Source: an uncultured Paracoccaceae bacterium (GTDB lineage Bacteria; Pseudomonadota; Alphaproteobacteria; Rhodobacterales; Rhodobacteraceae). Taken from it: a DNA stretch of 64,000 nt. Position 1 is the first letter of the stretch, and every line of letters starts with the position of its first letter. Both the position numbers and the translations under genes were made by a program. The stretch is from NCBI GenBank assembly GCA_947497985.1, contig CANMIX010000003.1:310001-374000 (forward strand), read 5' to 3'. Below the pieces are notes generated by a model. The model saw nothing but the letters and a program-made list of their open reading frames with translations. It ran no database searches and had not been told where the DNA came from. This document shows, one piece after another, positions 26,198 through 35,178 of this stretch.

Positions 26198-26451
26198 TTC
26201 GCGTTAGTCCCAAAATAAACAGTCAACGGGTCAAAAGTCAGTTTTACCAAGGCAGGATGTTTTGCGGCAGTTTTCGTCGGCCAAGCAGACATACCGTTGC
26301 AAACGGCAGAGCTTGATTTGCGTCTACTGGTCAACATCCCCTGTTGCTCCAAGCGCTTCTGCGCTCTGAATAAGGGCAGTATGCAACATATTGGACCTTG
26401 ATGAGGAGGTTTTGTGTGATTGGCGGCATTCGATTGTGCAAAAAGAGGCAT
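26194..26451 (-). CDS. Doubtful 85-residue reading frame filling the wzy-PKS gap exactly
   Basis: An ATG at 26451 overlaps the Wzy stop (TGATG), and its TGA overlaps the PKS ATG (ATGA), so it would join the operon without a gap. The protein is basic, Ser- and Cys-containing, and matches nothing I know. Third codon positions are AT-rich and include ATA, AGA and TTA, unlike the neighbours, so chance is quite likely. The same 253 bases may simply hold a PKS promoter or leader. Confidence 0.25.
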   Translation of the reverse strand: MPLFAQSNAANHTKPPHQGPICCILPLFRAQKRLEQQGMLTSRRKSSSAVCNGMSAWPTKTAAKHPALVKLTFDPLTVYFGTNAK

Positions 26452-27914
26452 CACATGACGGTCCGCTTCTCTTTGGGGTTCACTGTCTTACCTATTGCAA
26501 ATCGGCCTTCAAAGAGTTGCTTTGGTTCGGAATACAGTTCCGGGTTTTTCAGCCGTTCAGCATAGCCAAGGATCGCGCCTGCGCAGAGCCATGTGAACGG
26601 AATAAGTGTGGCGTTCAGCAGCATATCCACCAAGGTGACGGTCAAAACGATAATCAAAACTCCGATATAGGGCGAAACCTCTGTTGGGTTATGGCGTCGA
26701 ATTTGAACCCAGAAATAGAAGAGTGGCAGGGTCAAGAGGCCCGTTTCGGCGATATAGCCAAACCAGCCAAAAGTCCCAAAGACGATAATCCAACGCCCAT
26801 CGGGGATAGAAATGATTTCAGCGGTTTCAATATCGCGGACAAGATTGCGCCCCCATCCGCCCCAGCCAAACAGAGGTTTTTCGGCAGCGCGGCCCAGCAT
26901 CAACTCTTCATTGTCGAACCGATATCCAAGCGATTGCGCGCGCTCAGCACTGAACGCCTGCGCCTGCGCCATAATTGCATCAAGCGGAATGATTTCAAGA
27001 TTTCGCAACATCGGGTACACGACCGCCACAACTCCTAGGATGACACAGATTTTAAGCTGCGTCCTGAGCGGGAACCACAGGAGCAAAGGTATAAAGCACA
27101 ACGCATAAAGTTGTGTGGCGAGGCTTTTGCAAAGGAACAAAAAGATAAACAGATACAACAGCGCTATACCGTAGCGCATACGCGTCTTGTCTTTGGATAA
27201 TTTGAACAGGATCGCAGCACTTAAGAGTGCGTATGTCACAAAAAGAGAGTACCAGAGCGGGTGTTCCAAAAACACCAGCGGGCGATAGCCGCCCTGCCGG
27301 ATCGTCTGGGTGAAGTCGTGTTGAAAGAAGCCATAGACCCAAATATTTACCTGCGGGCTCAGGCGTATTTCGATCAATCCAGGGATAGAATAAAATAGAA
27401 CCGCGATAACCAGCGCGATAGCAATCTCCCTTTGGCCCTCGGGCGAGGAAAAAAACCGGCGTCCGACAAAAAATGGGATTAAAACAATCAACTGGTTCGC
27501 GATTACCGACGCCAAGTCGATCAGACGCAGGCCCGGCACCGCTCCATTGAAGAACACGGTCGGGGCTGCGTTTTGGACGGATTGAAAAACCAGCGTATCG
27601 CGATTGGTTAAAACCGTCGGAACAACACCTAAAACAAAGAGCACCACCAGTGCCCGGGCAATCAATGGTTTAGGCCAAAAAGAGATTCGTTTTTTGAGGA
27701 CAAAAGCGCACAGAACAAAGACAACAAGGGATGGGATTGTCGATTTGTTCAAATCTGGAACCAATGGAAGATCAAATTCTGCTACAGGCGGCAAAATTAA
27801 GTATCCGGCAACCAGGCACCACAGCACCGCCCGTTCCAGTGGCAGCCTCTGAAACAGGATAATACTGACCACAGGCCAAGCTAGTAACATTAATGAGGCA
27901 ATCGAATTAGGCAT
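26451..27914 (-). CDS. Wzy-like O-antigen polymerase/ligase family protein
   Basis: 487 residues, about 11-12 predicted membrane helices separated by short loops and one large periplasmic loop around residues 300-385. That loop holds 'LMLGRAAEKPLFGWGGWGRN', the Gly-Trp signature common to WaaL/Wzy proteins. It would polymerise lipid-linked repeat units in the periplasm. It is first in the minus-strand run that continues into the PKS, and divergent from the GT26 gene across about 180 bases. Confidence 0.85.
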   Translation of the reverse strand: MPNSIASLMLLAWPVVSIILFQRLPLERAVLWCLVAGYLILPPVAEFDLPLVPDLNKSTIPSLVVFVLCAFVLKKRISFWPKPLIARALVVLFVLGVVPTVLTNRDTLVFQSVQNAAPTVFFNGAVPGLRLIDLASVIANQLIVLIPFFVGRRFFSSPEGQREIAIALVIAVLFYSIPGLIEIRLSPQVNIWVYGFFQHDFTQTIRQGGYRPLVFLEHPLWYSLFVTYALLSAAILFKLSKDKTRMRYGIALLYLFIFLFLCKSLATQLYALCFIPLLLWFPLRTQLKICVILGVVAVVYPMLRNLEIIPLDAIMAQAQAFSAERAQSLGYRFDNEELMLGRAAEKPLFGWGGWGRNLVRDIETAEIISIPDGRWIIVFGTFGWFGYIAETGLLTLPLFYFWVQIRRHNPTEVSPYIGVLIIVLTVTLVDMLLNATLIPFTWLCAGAILGYAERLKNPELYSEPKQLFEGRFAIGKTVNPKEKRTVM

Positions 27915-28096
27915 TCGAGCCCTTTACCTGTACAAATACCCATTGGTTTATGGCTGACTAACCCAATTTGCAAATTTGACCTGACCAATTGCAGAGTTGG
28001 AAAGCCTCTTGCTTTTTGCTTTAGTGTTATGGCCTCAATGAGGCGTCTTGAGGTTTGCAACGTGACATTCGTTGCGGACACTACGGGGGATGGGGT
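27915..28096. promoter_or_regulatory. Divergent promoter region for the wzy-PKS-NRPS operon and the GT26 gene
   Basis: The only sizeable gap upstream of the coupled minus-strand run, so the main operon promoter should lie here. The sequence is AT-rich around 27940-28030. No operator was recognised. Confidence 0.4.
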
Positions 28097-28879
28097 TTGA
28101 AGTTTCGTTTTGGTGAACAGTTTATCAGAGTTAATGTACCGACGCAGGACGGCTTGCGAGAGGAAGTCACACGACGCCTCGTTGCGCGCAAGGGGTTTGC
28201 GCTGGCAACGATCAATATGGACCATCTGGTCAAGCTTTCAGGATGCGGCCAGTATCTGAAATCGTATCAGGCGCATGACATTGTTGTGGCGGATGGGCGC
28301 CCGATTGTCTGGTTGTCCAAGCTTGCGAAACGCCCTGTGTCGTTGATGCCGGGGTCAGACATGGTCGATCCATTGTGCCACTGGGCAGCCGAGACGAATG
28401 CACCGGTGGCTTTGGTTGGCAGCACGCGCGAAGCCCTGGATGACGCGGCCGAAAATTTGCAGAACAAGATACCCGGGCTGAATGTTGCCTGGACTTATGC
28501 GCCTGGAATTTTGGACACCGAAGGGGAAGAGGCCAAATGGATCCTCGAAACGCTACAGGAAAAGGGCATTGGCCTGTGCTTCCTTGCCTTGGGTGCACCT
28601 AAGCAAGAACGCATTGCACAACGTGGGCGGGAATTGGCCCCGAATGTCGGCTTCGCATCCGTCGGCGCTGGGTTGGACTTTCTTGGTGGTCATCAACTGC
28701 GAGCGCCCAAGTGGGTGCGTGATCTGGCCATGGAGTGGCTTTGGCGCGCGTTAAGCAATCCGTTACGGTTGGGGCCGCGCTACATGAAGTGTTTTGCGAT
28801 CTTACCGCGCCAGATTCTCAATGCCTTGCGTTTGCGTCTGCAGGCCCCTCATTTGTATTCTAAAATGCCTCGGCGCTGA
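28097..28879 (+). CDS. WecG/TagA/CpsF family (GT26) glycosyltransferase
   Basis: About 260 residues with family blocks 'ALATINMDHLVKLSG', 'DIVVADGRPIVWLSKL', 'LMPGSDMVDPL', 'LCFLALGAPKQERIA', 'SVGAGLDFLGG' and 'QLRAPKWVRDLAMEWLWR'. The enzyme adds N-acetyl-mannosaminuronate or a similar sugar to a lipid-linked acceptor. TTG 28097 is preferred, with a G-rich run (GGGGATGGGG) just upstream; a TTG at 28055 is also in frame. The 3' end overlaps the convergent GT2 gene by 31 bases. Confidence 0.88.
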   Translation: MKFRFGEQFIRVNVPTQDGLREEVTRRLVARKGFALATINMDHLVKLSGCGQYLKSYQAHDIVVADGRPIVWLSKLAKRPVSLMPGSDMVDPLCHWAAETNAPVALVGSTREALDDAAENLQNKIPGLNVAWTYAPGILDTEGEEAKWILETLQEKGIGLCFLALGAPKQERIAQRGRELAPNVGFASVGAGLDFLGGHQLRAPKWVRDLAMEWLWRALSNPLRLGPRYMKCFAILPRQILNALRLRLQAPHLYSKMPRR

Positions 28880-29805
28880 CCGCGTAGACGGTTCTTGTAA
28901 AATTCCAACGCCCCCATGGCCTCTGCAAATTTCCCGATGACGCTGAAAAACGCTGCGGGTGTTCCCATCTTGCGTCTGAGACGCAGGATTTGCAGCGGAT
29001 AGACTGCAAACAACGCTGCCATGGGAAAGTAAAAAGCGGTAGTGACGACAATCGCACAAGGGAGTGCTGCGCCCCAAGTTAGGGCTCGGCGGGTTTCCTT
29101 GACCCAATGCCGCTCAGGATCAGCACCGTGAATGGTTGCTCCTTCGGCAAAGGCGTGGCCCGCGCGACGACTTCGTTTCCACCATTGGCTAAAACGCGTC
29201 ATCTGCGCATCGTGCAATGTCATCTCTGCATCCAACCGCCAGATGCGCCATCCCGCAGAACGCAAACGCACACACATTTCCGGTTCTTCACCGGCAATTA
29301 GATCTTCGCGGTATCCATCCACAGCCTTAACAGCCGAAAGCCGCATCAATGCGTCACCGCCGCAGGCCTTGGCAGCACCGATTGGCGTGTCCCACTCTTG
29401 GTCACACAGCCGATTGTAGAGCGAAGCGTCGGGGTTCCGTTCGCGGCGGCGCCCACAGACCACGGCAACATCCGGGTGCTCGTCCAAAAAAAGGCGTGCG
29501 GTCTCGATCCAATCTGGAACGACTTCGCAATCACCATCCACCAATTGAACCAGCCCATCATCGCCCAGCAGTGCAAGCCCCGCATTGCGTGCGCGGGCTG
29601 CAGTGAACGGCAGCGTCATATCCAGTTCGACGACTTCTGCCCCCAGCCTGCGTGCAGCTTCGACCGATCCATCGCTCGAACCACTGTCGACATAAATCAA
29701 CCGCGAAACCGTATCTTTCAATGAGGTCAGGCAGGTGACCAAACGCTCCCCTTCGTTGCGGCCAATAATGACCGCGCTCACCTGCTCAGCGCTGGTTTGC
29801 GTCAT
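28849..29805 (-). CDS. GT2-family glycosyltransferase with C-terminal membrane segment
   Basis: 318 residues: 'SAVIIGRNEGERLVTCLTSL', 'LIYVDSGSSDGSVEAA', 'LVQLVDGDCEVVPDW' (DxD), 'ACGGDALMRLSAV' and 'IAGEEPEMCVRLR' for the acceptor/base region. Two hydrophobic stretches follow at about 240-275. Its ATG lies nine bases after the tamB stop, so it may be read through from tamA-tamB, and its end overlaps the GT26 gene by 31 bases on the opposite strand. Confidence 0.86.
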   Translation of the reverse strand: MTQTSAEQVSAVIIGRNEGERLVTCLTSLKDTVSRLIYVDSGSSDGSVEAARRLGAEVVELDMTLPFTAARARNAGLALLGDDGLVQLVDGDCEVVPDWIETARLFLDEHPDVAVVCGRRRERNPDASLYNRLCDQEWDTPIGAAKACGGDALMRLSAVKAVDGYREDLIAGEEPEMCVRLRSAGWRIWRLDAEMTLHDAQMTRFSQWWKRSRRAGHAFAEGATIHGADPERHWVKETRRALTWGAALPCAIVVTTAFYFPMAALFAVYPLQILRLRRKMGTPAAFFSVIGKFAEAMGALEFYKNRLRGQRRGILEYK

Positions 29806-29814
29806 CCTGCCCTC

Positions 29815-32800
29815 CTAGTAGTCGCGTTTGAAGAATAACCCGACGCCGGTTTCACCGGTGCTGTCGACGGTACCAGTAACCGAAAGGCTTGGGTTCAGGT
29901 CGAGATTAATGGACAGCTCGCTTTCGCCACGGGTGTTGATGTTGAAGTCGGTGTAGACATTTTCAGCGGCATAGCCCCCAAGGCCCAACTCGCCAGTGCC
30001 AAGGTTATCGAACCCAACGTCGACATCATCCACGCCCGTCTCATCGGCCAGCTTTTCTTCAGCCCCCAAGCCACGGCCGCTCAACTTGGCCGCGGATGCA
30101 GCGAGGCGTGCCAAGGCAAGGGGAGAGAGGTCTTGCACATTGTCCCCGAACAAAAGAAGGGCCAACGCCTCCTCACTTGGGCGGTTTGGGTCTGCGCTCA
30201 CTTCGATCTGGGGGGCGTTGACCGGGCCAGTAATTGTCAGTGTCGCGGTGCCCTCGGAGGTATTGCTGGACGCTGAAAAGTCGAGGAAGGGAATAAGGTT
30301 TCCAACCAGCGCAATCTGACCGCTGTCCAATTCAAGTCGGCGACCCAATATGTCAAAGCTGCCCCGTATCAGGTTGATTTGCCCTGCGGGTTCCGGGGCA
30401 CTTGCCGTTCCGCGGATGCGCAAACTGCCGCCAAGTTCGGACCGCAGACCGCGTCCACGGGCAAAAATTCGGTTGGGTGCGTTGACCTGAACGTCCAGCG
30501 CAAGATCGCTGCTGCTGCCGCTCGATTGGCTTTCGATCAAACCTGCACGTGCCCGAGTAAGATACGCGGCGCGCGGCTCTCCGATATGGCGGATGTCTGG
30601 GATTGGGGCCGCGTCGATTGCACCGCCGGCGCTGGCGATATTGATGTTCGTCTCAGCCACATCGATCTGGCCGGTCAGCGCACCACCCTGGGCCAACGGG
30701 CCGCTAAGGCGCAGATTGCCGCCAAGCTCAGTTCGGTAAATCAGATTATCCGTCAGAACAACATTGCCTAGCGCGATGCCGAGATCACCCACAAACGGCG
30801 CTGTGAGGCCAACAGGCCCGCCAATGCGGATTTGCCCGCCATCGCGTGGGCGCGCCGTGATGTCCAATCGCGCGCGTGCATTGTTGATTTGCACCTGCCC
30901 GGTGATGTCTTCGACTTGTTGTGGAATGTCCGGGAGAACCAGTCGGCTGCCTTGGGTGCGGATGGTGCCAGACAAGGCCTCCAGCGAGGGTGCCCCGCGC
31001 AGAGCCAGATCAAAACTGGCAGCACCACTTAACAGGTTTGGCGCGATAAACAGGTTGGCCACATCAAGGCGCAAATTGCCGTTAGCGGTCAGGTCGGCCT
31101 CGGCTTGTGCCTCATCCCAACTGCCGGCCACGCGTGCATTGGTTCCAGCTGGACCATCGGCGTCTAGGTTCAGTTGCCAGATGCCATCTGAACGTTGGGC
31201 TGCGCCCGCCGCGGATAGAGTTCCTGCCAATTGAGGCACAAAGCGTTCCAGCCGGGCCAGTTGGGCGTTTAGGGTCAGATCCGCGTTGCCATCCAGATCA
31301 GCAGTGCCAACAAGACGCAGGCCCGAGCTGTGCGGCCCGGTTAGGTCAAGCTGTCCGTTAAATCCACGCCCCTCGCGCCCAATGGTGCCTGCAATTTTCA
31401 ATGGGCCCGGTGCCTGCGGGACCAGAGGGGCAAGATCGGCAAGTTCAGCGGCGATCTGAAGTGTACCATTATCGCTTGTTAGGGTCCCAGCAGCATTGGC
31501 GCTGAGGCCGGGCGCGGTCAGGGTAAACGCGTCAACCGTCAACCCGTTCTCATCCCGACCGGCAATCAACTGTAGGGTGCTGCGACCTGCGATCATCGGA
31601 TCCAGCTGCGCAACCCCCGTCATGAGGTCTGTGGTTTTGGCGGAAAGATTCGCGTGAAACGCACCGCTGAGCGGGGTGAAGTTGCCTTCGACCTGCGCCG
31701 AGGCTGCGCCCGTCAGGTCTATTCCCGCCAGAGGCGCGAACCGGGCGAGATCTGCAATATCGGCCTGCAAGTTGGGGGATATCTCTAACCCGTCGGCCCA
31801 GCTTGCGATCGAAACATCTCCTTTTAGCGCGTACCCGTTGGAACGCAATTGTAAGTCACGCGCTTCGACGCTTTCGCCATTGGCCAGAAGTGTGGTGTTA
31901 AATTGCAAATCTTCACCAACGGCGGCGGTTAGATTTGCATCATCTAGACGTAGGCCAGACAGGGTCGCGCGTGTTTGCGCCTCTAGCTGAAATGGCGCTT
32001 GTTGTAGTTGCCCCTCCAGGGTGAGGGCCGCGCGGGCGATTTGTGCAGAGGTCGTGGCGAGATCGCGCATGTTCGCGTTTACACGCCAATCCGGCCCAGT
32101 TGATTTCTGCGCGGTCAAAGTCAGCTCTGAAACAGAGGTCGCGCCACCTGATACGGGCAGAATAACGCGGCTCTGTCCCGCTGTGGGTGTGACGCTGGCG
32201 CGTAGGTTGGCAGTGTCCAACTGCCCTCCCTTAACCATCGCCGCGCCGCTAAGCCGAAGCGCGCGGCTTGATATTGCAAGCGAGTGTAGGGCGATCCCTT
32301 GGACACCATCGGTGTTTTCAAACTGTTCCCCTTTGACACGCAGGCGGAGACCTGGGCCAAAGAAAGGGCGGTATGTTGCGGGGATAAGCGCGTCGATGTC
32401 GCCGTTGAGATCGGCTGAAAATCCCAGGCTTTTCGGGGTTTCAGAGTCGCCAGCCGCGGTTGCCGTATCTGCTGCAATCACCACCTCACCTGCGACTTCT
32501 GCAAGATCTTCCGCTGTGAATTCCAGATCAGCGTGAAAATCGGTCAGCGGACCAGATCCTTTGAGTGACAGATCCAGCCGTGGTGCGTCTTCCAAGGGCA
32601 GGAGGCTGCCTATAATTCCACCGGGTGTTTCGCTGGCAACCAGTTCCAAATTGGCGCTTTCAGATCCTGCGCCGATGTCTATCCGCAACCGCAAAGCGTC
32701 CCCTTTGCGGTCCAGTCGAGTGAGATCGAGCGCTGTGTCCAAAGCGCCTTCCACAAGGGTCAAGCCGCCTTGAAGGGACCAGATGCTGTCTTGCCCGACC

Positions 32801-33261
32801 AAGGGCGCACCCAATTCGATCCGATCCGCCTTGAGACTGCCAAGCGTGATGGCAATCGGCAGCTCAGGCACTTTGAGAGGGGTCGCTTCGGGGTTCGGGA
32901 TGTCGGGATCGGTCTCACCGGGTTGCGGTGCACGCAGCACAGCGATCCGTTTGGCCGACAATTGATTGATCGACAGGTTGCCCCGCAGTAAAGCCGTGCG
33001 GTTCCAGTCCAGTTCGGCGCCTTCAAGCTCCAACCAGATCCCTTGGTCATCAGAAATCGTCAGCCGCTCGATCTCAGCTCGCGAGGAAAACGTGCCGCTC
33101 AACCCGACAACATTGACCGAGCGATTGTCGCCGGACAGGCTGTCTTCGAGAAAATTGACAACAAAGCCGCCACTGTCCTCGGTCGAGACCTTCTCCTGCG
33201 CTTCAAGCGGCGTGAAACTTGCCAGCGTGACTGCTGCGATATGAAATGGCTTGATCCTCAA
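29815..33261 (-). CDS. tamB: Translocation and assembly module subunit TamB
   Basis: 1148 residues spanning the periplasm between inner-membrane anchor and TamA. The N-terminus 'FHIAAVTLASFTPLEAQ' is signal-like. The body is long beta-rich AsmA-like repeat, and the C-terminal DUF490 part has 'RGLRSELGGSLRIRGTASAP', 'GSFDILGRRLELDSGQI', 'LFGDNVQDLSPLALARLA' and the terminal 'GVGLFFKRDY' typical of TamB. A TTG start at 33261 overlaps the tamA stop (TTGA). The role is assembly of outer-membrane proteins and, by recent work on AsmA-like proteins, lipid transport. Confidence 0.92.
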   Translation of the reverse strand: MRIKPFHIAAVTLASFTPLEAQEKVSTEDSGGFVVNFLEDSLSGDNRSVNVVGLSGTFSSRAEIERLTISDDQGIWLELEGAELDWNRTALLRGNLSINQLSAKRIAVLRAPQPGETDPDIPNPEATPLKVPELPIAITLGSLKADRIELGAPLVGQDSIWSLQGGLTLVEGALDTALDLTRLDRKGDALRLRIDIGAGSESANLELVASETPGGIIGSLLPLEDAPRLDLSLKGSGPLTDFHADLEFTAEDLAEVAGEVVIAADTATAAGDSETPKSLGFSADLNGDIDALIPATYRPFFGPGLRLRVKGEQFENTDGVQGIALHSLAISSRALRLSGAAMVKGGQLDTANLRASVTPTAGQSRVILPVSGGATSVSELTLTAQKSTGPDWRVNANMRDLATTSAQIARAALTLEGQLQQAPFQLEAQTRATLSGLRLDDANLTAAVGEDLQFNTTLLANGESVEARDLQLRSNGYALKGDVSIASWADGLEISPNLQADIADLARFAPLAGIDLTGAASAQVEGNFTPLSGAFHANLSAKTTDLMTGVAQLDPMIAGRSTLQLIAGRDENGLTVDAFTLTAPGLSANAAGTLTSDNGTLQIAAELADLAPLVPQAPGPLKIAGTIGREGRGFNGQLDLTGPHSSGLRLVGTADLDGNADLTLNAQLARLERFVPQLAGTLSAAGAAQRSDGIWQLNLDADGPAGTNARVAGSWDEAQAEADLTANGNLRLDVANLFIAPNLLSGAASFDLALRGAPSLEALSGTIRTQGSRLVLPDIPQQVEDITGQVQINNARARLDITARPRDGGQIRIGGPVGLTAPFVGDLGIALGNVVLTDNLIYRTELGGNLRLSGPLAQGGALTGQIDVAETNINIASAGGAIDAAPIPDIRHIGEPRAAYLTRARAGLIESQSSGSSSDLALDVQVNAPNRIFARGRGLRSELGGSLRIRGTASAPEPAGQINLIRGSFDILGRRLELDSGQIALVGNLIPFLDFSASSNTSEGTATLTITGPVNAPQIEVSADPNRPSEEALALLLFGDNVQDLSPLALARLAASAAKLSGRGLGAEEKLADETGVDDVDVGFDNLGTGELGLGGYAAENVYTDFNINTRGESELSINLDLNPSLSVTGTVDSTGETGVGLFFKRDY

Positions 33262-35066
33262 AACGCTTGCCCCACGCCAATGTAAAACTGCAACCCGTCT
33301 TCGGTGCCGCCACTGACCGGAAAGGCCAGGTCCAACCGCAACGGGCCGATGCCTGCGATATCATAGCGCAGGCCGATGCCAGCACCGGCATGCTGATTTG
33401 CACCCGAGGTTGGAAAACTGTCCGAGGACACAAAACCCACGTCATAAAACCCAACAACAGAAAGCGCGTCGGTGATTTGGCCGCGCAGTTCAGCGGATAT
33501 CGCCACAAACCCGCGCCCGGCGGCCGTGTCATCGCCGATGTCGACGCCAAAGGCTTGGTACTCATGCCCGCGCACGCTGCCCGCCCCGCCAGAGAAAAAG
33601 CCCAATGTGGGGGAGACATTAGACAGGCTTGGCCCTAGGACCGATCCCACTTGTAGACGGCCGGCAACAACCAAACGCGACCCGATTGGATGATAGATCC
33701 GCGCATCCCCTTTGAGCTGGACCCCGGAGTCTGCACCGCGCAGGCCCAAGAACGGCGTTGCTGAGGCTGAGAGGAAATGCCCGTCGGTCGCATTGACTGA
33801 ACTGTTCCGTAGATCCTGTTCCAGCATCAGGTTGGCAAAGACATAGCGGAAACGACGCTTGCCAAAGGCATCAGTGACCAGGTTTGTCGAGCCGCCAACT
33901 GAGACCTGTCCTTCCAGCGTATCAGAATAGATCCGCCGTACACCCACTGCGCCAAGGGCACGCAAGGCAGTGTAATGTTCCTCATTCAAACGTTCCAGTT
34001 CAAGCAGGTAGAACGTGCTGTCGTCCGCTCCAAAGGTCGCCGGGCGTTCTAGCCGTACCCCGATGCGACCGTCGATATCTGAACTGCCGCCAATTCCGGA
34101 TAGGCGTGTCTCGAACTGAAAACGTTCGGCGCCGCCAAACAGATTACGGTGGATCCAGGTGGTGCTGATTTCGGCGCCATCCGACGTCAGCTCACCGCCA
34201 AAGGTGAATCGACGTTTGGGCTGGTCGACCACTTCTGCCGTGAAATCAATTGTTTGGTCTGGGTTGGCGGTTTCGGCTTCGCGCACAACAACAGAGGAAA
34301 ACGTACCGGTTCTACGCAGCCGTGCCGCGGATTTCGCAACCAAGTCGGGGTGGTAAACCTCACCACTTGGCAGACCCGCGATCCGTTTAATGGCGGCATC
34401 ACGCACATCGCTTGGCCCTTGAACCGCCAGATCTCCAAACCGCAGGCGCTGACCTGGGGCAAGGCGGATATCTGCGTTCAGGCGCTGGGTCTTGTGATTT
34501 GCGCTGATGGATTGTCCGGCAACGCGGGCCTTGGCATACCCGACTTGTCGCCATGCGGTGACGCCGGCTGCGGCTGCGTCGCGCAATATGCCTGTGTTGG
34601 CTGCAGCACCTGTGCGAAACGCCTCCGGTATGGGTGTTTCAGGGTTCGCCGGCAGCGGTGCAACGGAGACCTGACCAAGCGAAAAGGCCGGTCCAGGTTC
34701 CACCAAAATCGCAACGGTATTTATTTGCGCAGGCAAGGAGAGCGGGTTCAATGTTGCGGCTTCGCGTCCATCGAGTTGGATCGATACAACGGGCGAGAAA
34801 TACCCCTGATCATAGAGCACCTGAACAAGGCTGCGATAATCGGAAAGAGCGGCGGCAAGGATGTCTTGAACAGATCCGCTGTCTTTGCCACGCGCACGCC
34901 ACGTGGACGATGTCCCAATCAAGCGGGCCCGCAGAGCGTCATCTGCATCAGGTGTTTTGAACTCGGTCGGAACAGCCTGCGCAGGCAGGGCATACAGCAG
35001 CGTAAGGAGCGAGAGACATCCGGTCAATCGGCGCGAGAACCGGGACAGATCGCTTCGTAAAGTCAT
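33258..35066 (-). CDS. tamA: Autotransporter assembly factor TamA (BamA/Omp85 family)
   Basis: 602 residues: signal peptide 'LTGCLSLLTLLYALPAQA', POTRA domains in the first half ('GLPSGEVYHPDLVAKSAARL' is the last), then a 16-strand beta-barrel with 'GGAGSVRGHEYQAFG' (the conserved VRGY/F-like loop 6 motif) and a C-terminal strand ending in Phe, 'QFYIGVGQAF'. Translationally coupled to tamB. It acts in the outer membrane. Confidence 0.93.
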   Translation of the reverse strand: MTLRSDLSRFSRRLTGCLSLLTLLYALPAQAVPTEFKTPDADDALRARLIGTSSTWRARGKDSGSVQDILAAALSDYRSLVQVLYDQGYFSPVVSIQLDGREAATLNPLSLPAQINTVAILVEPGPAFSLGQVSVAPLPANPETPIPEAFRTGAAANTGILRDAAAAGVTAWRQVGYAKARVAGQSISANHKTQRLNADIRLAPGQRLRFGDLAVQGPSDVRDAAIKRIAGLPSGEVYHPDLVAKSAARLRRTGTFSSVVVREAETANPDQTIDFTAEVVDQPKRRFTFGGELTSDGAEISTTWIHRNLFGGAERFQFETRLSGIGGSSDIDGRIGVRLERPATFGADDSTFYLLELERLNEEHYTALRALGAVGVRRIYSDTLEGQVSVGGSTNLVTDAFGKRRFRYVFANLMLEQDLRNSSVNATDGHFLSASATPFLGLRGADSGVQLKGDARIYHPIGSRLVVAGRLQVGSVLGPSLSNVSPTLGFFSGGAGSVRGHEYQAFGVDIGDDTAAGRGFVAISAELRGQITDALSVVGFYDVGFVSSDSFPTSGANQHAGAGIGLRYDIAGIGPLRLDLAFPVSGGTEDGLQFYIGVGQAF

Positions 35067-35178
35067 GTAGGCTCCGCCTTGCGCACTGGAGTTCGTCGTG
35101 GCCCCAGAAGGGACAAACCAGACCTAGCACGGACTTTGGGCATGGCGGAACGGGGAAAGTGGCGCCCCGTCGTGCAAT

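Noticed and set aside
9194-27914. Classical siderophore or antibiotic gene cluster
   Set aside because: The NRPS resembles the MupA/Atu3671 type found in a siderophore locus, but no TonB receptor, siderophore transporter, MbtH or efflux gene is present, and glycosyltransferases are interleaved and co-translated. Polysaccharide decoration fits better, though not proven.
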